In this document: one piece after another, positions 24,345-35,019 of the stretch | How positions within the stretch are numbered: position 1 is the first letter of the stretch | Layout: every line of letters starts with the position of its first letter | DNA from: Tanytarsus gracilentus | Lineage: Eukaryota > Arthropoda > Insecta > Diptera > Chironomidae | Assembly: GCA_038502055.1 (NCBI GenBank) | Contig: JAXRKN010000044.1 | Location: 4,560,001 to 4,624,000 of the forward strand | Length of the DNA stretch: 64,000 nt | Direction: 5' to 3' | Translations under genes and position numbers: made by a program | Notes under the pieces: model-generated | What the model saw: the letters and a program-made list of their open reading frames with translations, nothing else | Databases searched by the model: none | What the model was told of the DNA's origin: nothing

Positions 24345-27300
24345 ATGATTGAGCGGAAAATAATTAAATGAACTGTTTGACCGTAAATTTATGTGCTTGG
24401 GTGCAATTTGACCATGAAGAGAGGAATGAAATTTTTTTGCCGATAAGGAAGATATAAAATTTTACTACTTGAGTGATTTCGGGGGGACGAAAGCTTAGGT
24501 TGAAATTTTAATATTTTTTTTTTGGTAATTTCAAAAATTCAGTTTTTGTCGGGTTAAAAACATCTTTTTTAAAAAAAGACAAGTTTTTCTCCCCATTTTC
24601 CATCCAATCATCAACCCACCAAAAAAACATATAAATTCAGTCCTTCGGAGAGCTTTTTACACTTGAATGACTTTCACCATCGGAATATTCAATCATTGTG
24701 GTTCGACCGCATGGAGCTATATGGCATTTTGGTTTCCTCTCACTCCCCTCGTAAATAAATAAATTTTCATGCCTTCATATCCACTCGAACATCACCGCAC
24801 ATTTTTTCCGAACAACCACAAAATCATTTACAGTCGCATTAAAAAAATAAAATCACCGAAAATTGAATAATTTGTTTCTCCTCTTAAGAATATAAAAGCT
24901 CTCATGGTGCGATGAACATGATCTGGGAAAATTGTAATGGACAACGGCGAGTGATGAGCGAGGATGAAAAATAAATTGCAATTTTTTTTCGTATATTATT
25001 TAAATGAAACAACAGAAAACAATTTTTTCTCTTCTCTCGCTTGTTTGTCAAATTTACATCACAATTTTCAGCTCTCTTAATGCATAACGACGACGAGCGG
25101 AATGGCAAGAGAGCATTTTATAAATTATTCATGAATACAAACAGGTTTTGCGAAAAAGGACGTTTTTATGGATGTAAAAGCATTTTTATTGTTCAACAAA
25201 ACTGAAAAGGCGACCTTTAGATATGCGAGAAAAAAATTTCATTGTCTTCAGTTTTTTTTATCATGACAGATTTTCTTCTTCTTTATGTAAACGTGCTAGA
25301 TTATTCATTTTTCTTTGATGGATAGCCTTCGACTTTTGAACTGAAGGACGTTGATTTAGTTGTTATTATTTTGAGATTATTCATTATTGTTATTAAACAA
25401 TTTTCGATTTTTATTGAACTTAAATTTAGTTCAATCCTGGGAGCATAATTTTTATATTAATTGGGATGAAATTTAACAAACAAAATAGTCAGAAGAATTA
25501 AAAAAAATAAATATTTTGCTACCACATCCACAGCCAAAAAATAAAATAAATAAAATCACTCCCGATAGACTCAAAAATTTATCTTAATTTAAATCCACAA
25601 AAGCACTTTTTCTCGCATCCAATTCCCATCCGATCTGTTGACGAAAATTTATCGTTTCATCAGCATTACAACAACAAAATAAAAACTTTTTTCCAACACG
25701 AGATTTATATTAATATCATGACACGTGTCGTGGAGCATGAGCAGCACGCGTTAAATAATTTATCAACCTGGAAGCAATCATCTGTCAACATCAGAAATGA
25801 AACGCCTTCACTCATTCATTAAAATAAATGAAATCAACATGACAATGGAACAATGTGATGCTAATGATGGTTGTGAGGCAAACAATTTTGTCTTACAGAA
25901 AAAAAAGAATTTATTTCTAACGTATGCGTATTCTAAGAAATTTTGTTGCCTTAAGGTTTATGTAAATAAATTTGAGTTGCGTGTAAATTTCATCAATCGC
26001 TTGATTAAACATTCATTAGATATTTTGATGATCATCAAACAACGATAAAATTTTTAGATCGTGTTATGTGCTTAAAGCGATTGCTGTGAAAAATCTTCTT
26101 TAAATCCTTGCCGTACACTCATGCACGTTATTATTATGTGTCGAGAGAGGCAGAAGGTAATAATAATCAGCTTTGGATGCGTGTTCGATTGATTTAACCA
26201 AGGTGTGGGAAAATTTCATTTATAAATTTTAAATATGTGTCAACAGTGTAAAAATTAGTTTTTTAGTTAGAAATTGATAAATTTTGATTAGTTCCATCCC
26301 TTTTATTTCACTGCCACATGAAGCATTTTGCTGATGCCATTAATTCCTAATACAGCCGATGATGACTTCCACACAATTTTCCCATTTTCTCCTCTCAATT
26401 TAATCGAACGTTGTGAGATCACGAATTCACCTTTTTTTCATGAAATCTCTCCAGATCAGCAAACGCATACACAAAATGGATTTTCTCAATGGAAAAAAAA
26501 CAGTCAGGAGAAAATTACGCTCAATCAATCAATCTCCAATGTGAAGTGAAGTATTCAGCTAGAGCAAAACACGGAAAAGAGTGAAATCAATAAAATTCAT
26601 CGTGAGTAACGTCAGGAATTTTGGCAAGAGAGTGTATGCACACGCGTGTGTATGTGAATTGGCAGTCGAACTAGCGCGAGTATAAAGAAAAAGTCGAAAA
26701 GGTAAAACACAATGAACCGTTTCATCTCTCATCGAAGATACACAATGCCAGAAAATGATTGATGGGTAGTTTGCTCATTGAAAATATTGCTAAATGGGTT
26801 CATGGCAAATAGGAAGGGGTGAAAATGCTGTGTTGAAAAATATTGAGCTTTTATTTTCAAGAAATTTTAAACTTTAAATATTTTTCAAAAGTTCTTTGAA
26901 AACTTTCACTTAAAGCTTTTATATTTGACTTTGAGCTTTTTTAAAGTTTCAAAATTGATACTTTAAAAAATTAAATTTTGAGCTTTTCAAAAATTTGTTT
27001 TAGCTTTGTTAAGGCTTTCAAAAAATTAAATTTTAAGCTTTTAAACTTTAATCAATAAACTTCATAATAAAAAGTTCAACTTTAAAACTTTTTCTATTTC
27101 GCAAATTCAAAATTTAATTTTTTTCATTTTAACTTTTTTGACGTTAATTCAGCAACAACAAAAATTCTCGCAAGCCAATTTCATTAAAAGATTTATTTCC
27201 ACGATATAAATATTATTGTGTCGGTAAATTGTTCATTTCCATTAAGCTTTTTATTGCTTCACTTTTATTCCGCGAGTACATTTTCAATGGATGGAATTAC

Positions 27301-28690
27301 CAGTGAAATGTAATGATTCATAAGGAGAGCGGAAGCGAAACGAAAATTGCTAACTAGGAAGATAAAATTTCTCTCAATTGCTCGCTCTTAATTGAAGTAT
27401 CACAATCACTGACTCGAAAATTGGCTGTTCGAAGAAAACTCCAACAACTCCTTCATGCTTTCAAGTGCTATTAACTCTCGTGAGATTTATTATTTTCTAG
27501 TTTACTCAGAAAATAGTTGAATATTTTCATCTTGAGGAAAATATGAGAGATGGTGAAGATTATTTTGATACTTAAATGAGTTTAAATTCACTCAATTTCA
27601 TGAAGCTTAATGAACTTAAATTCGAGAAGAGAATTTGCATTTTTTTGAAACTATAAAAATAATGGATTGAGATAGTTTTAAGTTTCATGGAGCTTAATTA
27701 GAGAAACTTTGAATAGAAATTTTAGAAGTGAAACAAATAAAATTTATGAAAAGTTTTGAAGTTTTTGAAAGATTTAATATCAAAAATAAATTTATGGGTT
27801 TCTCGCATTAATGTTACAATATTAAATTTTGATCCGGATCCATCAAAATTCATAAAAAAATTTATTACTTGTTGGCATTTTCCATTTGTGCAAAAACTTT
27901 ATTTTATTTCACAACATTTTCAATAGAATTTCACTTAAATATTGCACAAATGTAAAACTTTTGAGTATCTTTCAGGAAGCTTATTGTGCAGTATTACGAC
28001 AACGTTCATACAATGTCTCTGAAGTATCACTCCAAAATACTGCAGCACAATACACTCTCCTGCATTCAGGGATTGCCATCATTCAAGAACCAACAATTGA
28101 AAATCATCGTCTTCTCTTTTGAAAGGAGAGAAATTTATCGAGAAATAATAACTCGGAAGAAAGTTGTAGCTTGAAAAAGCGGTTGTGAGTGAAAATTTGC
28201 TACACCATAATAAGAGGGGACATTTGTAACGAAAACTCCATCTTGATACAACAACAATAATGCCATAATGTTGGTTGAGCGAACTACAAAAGTTTTTTTT
28301 TTGTATTCCTTGCTTTTTGCTATTAGTTCGAAGTTTTGCAACAAAAGAAGGGAAGACATAAGAAAAAATTTGTCGTTAATGAACTTTTTTATGTTGTTGT
28401 GATCTTTGGTGTTTCATAATTTTTGTTGTTAATCAACTTTTGATGAGTTAAATGTTTTTGAAAACTTAATAAAAATAAAGTTTATCGCTTTTTTGATTTT
28501 TGAATACTTTCACAACCTTCAAAATTAATTTTTAACGTTCATTAAAAATTCAAAAATCAACAAATCCAAAAACTTTTCTCAACCATGAAAATTGATAAAT
28601 AAAAAGATTTTTTCTTCTTGAATGATAACTTTTTAAATTATTTTTCGATTTGCTTCTGTCCGACCGCAAAACTTTTTCTTCTTTCTCTAC
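24345..28690. other. AT-rich intergenic DNA, no gene seen
   Basis: A TATAAAAG at about 24892-24899 is not followed by a plausible coding exon. A large block rich in GAGCTTTT and AAAGCTTT words lies at about 26845-27060. Frames at 25797-26048, 26328-26549 and 27886-28122 look like chance frames. Confidence 0.55.
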
Positions 28691-28753
28691 TCATAAATTC
28701 GACTCTGTGCATTTTGCCCCTGTGACATTTTGCCCACACTAAAATTGTGGGAA

Positions 28754-28872
28754 GGGCAAAAAAATATAGGGTCAATTTGTCATGGTAAATGAGGGAAAAT
28801 TTGAAAATATGTGGGCATGGTCAAATCTGTGGGCAAATTGCCCCGGACAAATTGACCCTATATTTTTTGCCC
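28754..28872. repeat. Fold-back unit, left copy in element C
   Basis: Arm 28754-28781 (GGGCAAAAAAATATAGGGTC onward) is the reverse complement of arm 28846-28872, with a ~64-base loop. Nearly identical to the unit at 29528-29651. Confidence 0.85.
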
Positions 28873-29527
28873 ATGGAAAATTGCCCATGAATAATTTTTT
28901 TTTGTAAAATATAAACTTAATTAAAATAATTTAAAGTTTTTATCGAGCAATAAGAAAATTTTAAAGTTTACTTTTTGCCTATTTTTTGGGTTTTTCTAGT
29001 GGTGTTTATTAAAAAAATCAGGTTGTATTTTTTCTTAATAGAAATTTTAATATTCACATGTACTATAGATTATAGTTATGGAGAGTCTGCTCTAAACCTG
29101 AAAAAGTAAGTTTAAAATCTAAAAATTTCAAGATCCGGATATTTTTTTTTGCCATCTTTTATTCTTTTAAGATAAAAATCTCTTTTTGCATGTTGTAGAT
29201 GAAGAACATTGACAATTTTTCAAAAAATTATAAATTTTTTTATTTGCAGGAAGTGCTTAATATCCTCAAAAGAATTTAATTTCAAAACTTACTCTCATTT
29301 AATAGTTTTATAAATTTTATTTGGGATTTAGAAGAAGCAATTCGGTGTTTTATCACTTTCAGTTAAAAATTTTTGAGTATGGATACTCAAGAAGTGCCAA
29401 TAGGTGCAAAATTAAAAATCGCTTATTTCTATTTAAGTATATCATAGTGAAATTAGTGTAAAAAGTTAGTATAAAAAATTTGAAAAAATATTAAAACAAT
29501 TAAATAATGTATGGGCAAATTGTCTGT

Positions 29528-29651
29528 GGGCAAAAAATATAGGGTCAATTTGTCCATGGTCAAATGAGGGCAAAATTTGAAAAATATGTGGGCATGGTCA
29601 AATCTGTGGGCAAATTGCCCCGGACAAATTGACCCTATATTTTTTTTGCCC
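29528..29651. repeat. Fold-back unit, right copy in element C
   Basis: Arm 29528-29554 pairs with 29623-29651. The loop holds GGGCATGGTCAAATCTGTGG as in the left copy. Because the unit is self-complementary, the two copies are both direct and inverted repeats of each other. The 104-codon minus-strand frame at 29453-29767 is an artefact of this repeat. Confidence 0.85.
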
Positions 29652-29717
29652 TTGCCCACGGATTTTGGGTGAGGGCAAAATGTCACAGGGGCAAAATGTC
29701 CTAACCCCCATAAATTC

Positions 29718-32700
29718 ACAGGATTATGGCAACAAAAAAAATAAAATATTGAAAGCAAATTTCGCACAAAAAGAAACCTTCGGATGGGAAAAAATGAAAT
29801 TATTTTGATGCGGGTTGCAAAAACAATGCAAAAACCAATTTAGCGAGTGGAGCAGAAAAAAGTTTGATTGTGTAAAAGCCGATAGCAAAAAGAGGGACAG
29901 TATTAAGTGCGCTCAATCTCCGCCCAACAACAACGCACTCGCTTTGGGTCACTTTTATTCATTTTTGATACGGGTGTCGATGAAAAATTTGAATTTTAAT
30001 TGATTTCTTTTTTAAACGCTTTTATCGAATTTCAATTATCGCTGATGAATGTTTTAAAACGATTCCTTACCGAGGAAGTTTGCACATAAAGAAAATTTAT
30101 TCATTGAAAAAGGCGAGGGATATAAAAATTGAGGGGATGAGGACATGCTGATACTGAAGTGTGTTTAAATATTCAACGATACTTGGAATCTCTTAATTTA
30201 CGGCTTGTTTTTAGAGAATTTTTAAGTGTGAGTTAAATAAGAAACTCGGCGTGGGATATCAAATGATGGTGGAATGAGAAATAATTCGAGGTTGTCGAGT
30301 TTTAACTTTTAAGTAAAGACTTTTCTGGGTTTTTCGCTGTGAAAATTTATATTTTTTTCATGGGAATTTTTTCAGATTTTAGTGTCACGATTTTTTTTAT
30401 TTTAGGGTAAGTGAAAGTTATTTTGATCTTGCTCTTGAATTGATATGCAAATTATTTAATTAATTTTATTTGAAATTTAAAGTTATTTTTTAATTTTTCG
30501 AATATTTTTTTCAATCATTTCAAACTTCCAAAAAATATCCACGAAAAAAGTTTAATTTATTTTCCCTCAGTTTTTCAATTCCACCCTCAAGCTTTGTTAA
30601 TTTTCCGCGCTCTTTTGAAATCAATAAATTTTAATTAAATAACAATGAAAAAATTTAAATATTTAATTCGCTATGGTGAAACAATGTTAAGAATTCCTCA
30701 ATAATGAACAAATATTTTTGGTCGCCATTTAATTTTGGAGCGTTGTTACAACTCATGTTAGCTTCCCGACTGTTGCTAACAAAAAAATGTTGAAATTTTT
30801 TCATGAAAAATTCATGAAGAGAATTTTACCGCTTTTTTTGCCTCGCTTGAAGGTACACATGATAAATCAACCGGCATGTTATCGCACTTTCGGTAAAAGT
30901 AGCAAAATCATATATTTTTCTTTCTCCTTCTCTCAACTCAATTCATCTCACATCAAATTTCATCAGTGAGCGAGAAAAAATGAACAAGATTTTAAATAAA
31001 CTTAAAGTGAGTTTGGCAGGTCATGAGTGCGAACCTTATAGAAATTTATTTTTCCCATTTCTGTTGCACATTTCAAACATTTTCATTTATTTTTCTCGAA
31101 ATGTGAAAAGTATGGTGATGGCAGCAGATTTTAGGGACGAGAAAGAAAAAAATATATATTTTATGTTGGATGAAGAAAAAAAAAAGTTCGAGAGTGAAAA
31201 AGATTTTCATGTGTGTTTGATAAATAATGGGCCATGAAAATGATTGATGGAGAGTGGAAGTGAGATAGCATAGGTGAAGCCGGTGCCAAATACACACGAC
31301 TAGTTTAAGGTGTGTACGAATAAATTTATGGCGAGGTCAGAAATGAGAAATTTTGGATTTATTTTTTTTTATATTCCAGGAATTTTTAAGAAAGTTTATT
31401 TTTAATTTTGTGTTAGAACTTAGCAAAAGTTTTTTCTGGATTTTTTAAAGCATTTTCCAAATTTAAAGTTTGATTTTTAAAAATTTATAAAATTCCAAAA
31501 ATTTAATTTAGTCGACTTTAAAATTTTCCATGAAAAATAAATTAAAATTTCTAAATAAAACTTGCAATTTGGAACAGAAAAATTCCCGGAATTTGGTATA
31601 AAATTTATCAACATATTTTTCAGTTTGTGACAATTTTATAATTCCCATCTATGAATTACCAATAAAATTTCTAATTAAAAAATTCCAAGAAAAATTTGAA
31701 ACCTTGCAAACGACAACCCATGAAAAAAAATGATTCGCTTCTATAGAAACGTAAAAATTATGAAAGGGTGGAGAAATTTATGATTCCACATGAATGTGTA
31801 CATTTTTATCCTCCCGGAATGCCATTTTTTGATTCTTTCTCGTTCTGCTGTTGCTTTTGCCAACATACTCGACATTTATTCCCTGCCATTGTGTGTATAC
31901 GAAGTGAAATTTATGAAAATTTGTATTTTCAGTGGCGATATTGAAATGCAAATATGTTGCCAGCACAAAAAAACTGCTAACGTAGACCGAAAAGATCCTG
32001 TGAGTATGAGTGAGGTTTAAAATATTCCAAAGAATGACTATGAGGTAGGTCACGACTCATTTTATATGCAATTCACAAAATATACCGCAAAATTTTGTGA
32101 TCATTGCTAATGTCTTGATCCCTTCCAATCAATTTTCATGAGAGTCCGTAGGATGTGGCACAAAAAAGTGAGCGAGAGAAGAAAAATGACAAGACAAAAT
32201 GTGACAAAAGGAAATCGATAAGGAAAAAGAAGACGAGAGGCCTCAGCTCATCATCATAAAGTAGATTTTCGGAAGTTTGTTAAGGGGAGACGAGATAAAG
32301 AAATCTCGGCAGAGATAAATGTGCGGCCATATCGTCTGCGGGCAAATTTTCCCTTTCAAAATAAGAAAACTTATTTTTCTCGGGCATAAAAGATAGTTTT
32401 TTTAGATGCGGTGAATGGTTTTCAAGTTCAATTTGTGGTGAACGAATAAAAATTGGCTTGTGCGGTTTTCGCATGAATTAATTGCAGAATGAGCTTATTT
32501 CTGGGGTGAGAAATTTAATCGATAAAAAATCGAGGAAAAAATTTATAGCGTGGGATTAGTTTCAAGTGTTTTGGTAGATTTTAATTAGTTAATTGGAGGC
32601 TTAATTTGCCATCAGTTGTTTATTTGTTTTTCTTGGAACTTCCATCGTTTTAAAGCTTTTTTAATTTAGTAAAAAATAAATAGATAATTTTAGGCTTTAA

Positions 32701-32950
32701 ATGAGCTTTTTTAAATTCTTTTAATTAAAAAAATTTCTTAACTTATTTTATGAACTCAATTTAGAAATTAAAAAAGTCCATAAACTTCCGAAAGCCATAA
32801 AAACAAAGTTTACAAAATTAAATCAATAAATTCAGAAATCTTTTTGGCATCTCAATCATCACTCAACAAAAAAATTAAATTTTTTATTATTATAGAAAAA
32901 AAATAAGGATCTCAAATAAAAAACAAGATGGTCTGCAAACGGCGTTGCCA
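29718..32950. other. AT-rich intergenic DNA, no gene seen
   Basis: A TATAAAAAT near 30119 has no coding frame downstream. Frames at 30787-31297 and 31778-32053 on both strands are low complexity. A GAGCTTTT-rich patch lies at about 32650-32720. Confidence 0.55.
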
Positions 32951-32984
32951 TTTCAATAGCTCCGCATAGATTAGTACCCTACTC

Positions 32985-33990
32985 CGTTGCAATGGGCATT
33001 AGTGGCACTCCTGACCGACCATGATGGACATTCCTCAAAAATCATCTATGTAATCGATTCCTGGTCAATGCGAGTTCAACGACATACATGAAGCCATAGT
33101 TCTGAAAAATAGACATTAGTGGTACTCTGGCGGATGATGATATTCCTCAAAAATCGTGTGTCATCGATCCTGGTCCATGCGAGTTCAACGACATACATGA
33201 AGCCATAGTTCTGAAAAATAGACATTAGTGGTACTCCTGGCCGGCCATGATGGATATTCCTCAAAAATCGTCAGTGTCAATCGTTCCTGATGCAATGATA
33301 GGCTATGAAATGGTTGGTCCTGGCTTGGCTTCCTAAAATTCATCTCCTGGATGGTTAACGACATAATGGCTTTCTGAAAAAGGAATTGTGGCTTGGGGGG
33401 GATTCAAAAATTCAGTGTATCGATTCCTGTGATGGAGTTCAACGACATAATGAAGCCATATTCTGAAAAATGGAATTAGTGGTCTGGCGTCCATGATGGA
33501 ATTCCTCTAAAATGTATGTCAATCATTCCTGATGCAATTACGAGTACATACTGAATATAGTTTGAAAATGATTTTGGTGTGTGCCTGAGGCACTAAAAAC
33601 GCAAGCCAACGATTCCTGTGAGGGTACAATAATGGATATTTGAAAAATGGCATTAGTGGCACCCGCGCCGTGGCCTCAAAAATCATCTATGTCAATCGAT
33701 CCTGGTCCAATGGGTCAACGCTAAGAGTGCTGAAAAATAGCTTATGGTACTCCTGGCCGGCCATGTATTTAAACGTGGTCATGATCTGGTCCATGCGAGT
33801 TCACGACATAATGAAGCATAGTTCTGAAAAATGGAATTAGTGGCACTCCTGGCCGACATGAGGACATTCCTCAAAAATGTATTTATCGTTCTGATCCATT
33901 AGTCAACGATACATGAAGCATATAAGAGAAAATTGTAGAAAAAGGAATTTTTGCACTCAGGGCGGCCTTGGGGGTCGTTCAAAACTAAAT
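32985..33990. repeat. Decayed tandem satellite array (~110-125 bp unit)
   Basis: Repeated order of words in each unit: GACATTAGTGGTACTC, CTGGCCGGCCATGATGGA, ATTCCTCAAAAATC, CGATTCCTGGTCC, GAGTTCAACGACATACATGA, AGCCATAGTTCTGAAAAA. The first two full units start GACATTAG at 33112 and 33221 (109 bases apart). From about 33290 onward the copies lose many single bases and short pieces. It is the same family as 12380-12770. Confidence 0.85.
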
Positions 33991-33999
33991 ATTCTGCAA

Positions 34000-34255
34000 C
34001 TGACCAACCGTCTTTAGCCACAAACCCGGCCCCCGCCGTTCTTGAGACGGCTCCTAAGATCGAGAAGGAAAGTGGAAAGGAAAGGGAAATAAGTAGATGT
34101 TAATGGCTCTACTCCTCGTAGAGCCCTTTCATCTGTTTCGCCGTTTGTAGGGTTTGGCTAGGCCTATCATTTGAGATTGTTTTGGTATTGAACAATGTAA
34201 TGTCTTGGCCTAGGGGTCGAAAACAGGTTTTGGAAAAATCCAAAATTAATATATA
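34000..34255. other. GC-rich non-coding segment with a hairpin, right part of element B
   Basis: Far richer in G and C than its surroundings (for example CCCGGCCCCCGCCG near 34025). A perfect 8-base stem, GGCTCTAC/GTAGAGCC, lies at 34105-34112 and 34118-34125 with a 5-base loop. TTGGCTAGGCCTA and TTGGCCTAGGGG are two related words at about 34152 and 34205. No frame of interest. It may be the body or 3' end of a retroelement or SINE captured with the satellite. I cannot name the family. Confidence 0.4.
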
Positions 34256-34279
34256 GCGGAGCTATAATTTCCCTTCATC

Positions 34280-34612
34280 TTTTATTCACGACAATTTGTG
34301 TCACAAAATTTCCGAAAGCCATTAAACAAATTTTTTGTCTCTCTTGTTAACGATACGCACGGTTTTCTGCTCACTGATTATTTTATTCTTCGATAAAATA
34401 TAAAAAAGACACACGCAATTTTGTCTCGCACTTTTGTGAGAGAAAAGTTTTTCGCACATGTTCAAATTTTCTTAAGGCGTGTGCGTTGAATGTTATTGAT
34501 ACGAGGCTCACATTGAGACTCATTGACACGGCAAAATTGAACGAGGATTTCTTACGAAAATCTTTCTTTTTGTGTACAACTCGAAACTCAAATCAATCAT
34601 GTGCGATTTTTT
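34280..34612. other. AT-rich DNA left of the UTR-like exon
   Basis: On the minus strand this would be the start of an intron following the donor at 34613-34618. No coding exon is seen in it on either strand. Confidence 0.4.
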
Positions 34613-34618
34613 TCTTAC

Positions 34619-35010
34619 CTTGAGAAATTGAAGGTGAATTTAATCCGAGAAAATCTTTAAACTTTTTAAATGGTTATTTTTAGCACTACACAATACTTTA
34701 ATTATATTTAAGCGATTAGCTTGAAACACTCTAAAATCTAACAAGAGATGAAATTTTTACAGAACTTTTTGCACTTTATCACTTTTCTTTGATCTTCTCG
34801 TGCAAGTTTTTTAATTAATTTTTTCTCTCGCTTTTTTCACTTAATCTCTCTTTTTTCTCAACACACGATTTTTTATCCTTTCAATCTCGAGCCAGCGAGT
34901 GGTGTGGTATTAATCTCTTTGAGATTTTTTCTCCAATTGTGAAAAGCTTTTGACCACTCTCAATTCAATTTTCTCACTTTTTTAATTCCCGTTCGGTTAT
35001 TTTTTTCCGT
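34619..35010 (-). other. Candidate 5' untranslated exon of an unidentified minus-strand gene
   Basis: On the minus strand the sequence ends ...CTCAAG followed by GTAAGA (plus 34613-34618), a near-perfect splice donor. The preceding ~390 bases on that strand contain no ATG at all, unusual in DNA of this composition. They have the GTGAAAAA/AAGTGATAAAGTGC texture common in insect 5' leaders. No coding exon was recognised to the left, so the gene would have a long first intron and may extend past the left edge. In that case the + strand SLC17-like and orphan genes could be nested in it. No initiator or TATA box is convincing. Confidence 0.35.
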
Positions 35011-35019
35011 GAACATGCG

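Larger units (their letters stand above)
28701..29708. mobile_element. Element C: long-TIR non-autonomous DNA transposon with 9-bp flanking duplication
   Basis: A perfect 26-base inverted pair lies at 28710-28735 and 29673-29698 (left reads CATTTTGCCCCTGTGACATT onward). The similarity of the two ends continues inward, imperfectly, to about 28872 and 29528, giving inverted ends of about 165 bases. CATAAATTC directly flanks the element at 28692-28700 and 29709-29717, as expected for a 9-base target-site duplication. The central ~650 bases are AT-rich and non-coding. Long TIRs plus a 9-base duplication suit a Mutator-like (MULE) or fold-back non-autonomous element. That class call is inference, because the outermost ~9 bases of the two ends do not match each other. 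Confidence 0.7.
32956..34265. mobile_element. Element B: candidate short-TIR element carrying the satellite array
   Basis: ATAGCTCCGC at 32956-32965 and its exact reverse complement at 34256-34265 bracket the whole anomalous, GC-richer block. TA dinucleotides sit at the outer part of both copies (TA-GCTCCGC...GCGGAGC-TA), as in Tc1/mariner-type target sites. Inside are the decayed satellite array and a GC-rich right part with a hairpin. No transposase. The inverted repeat is short and the right copy is partly self-palindromic, so the limits are tentative. Confidence 0.35.

Noticed and set aside
29453..29767. 104-codon minus-strand frame
   Set aside because: It reads through the fold-back and terminal inverted repeat of element C; its wording repeats the repeat.
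33076..33264. 62-codon minus-strand frame with an internal duplicated peptide
   Set aside because: The duplication is two satellite units read through, not a protein repeat.
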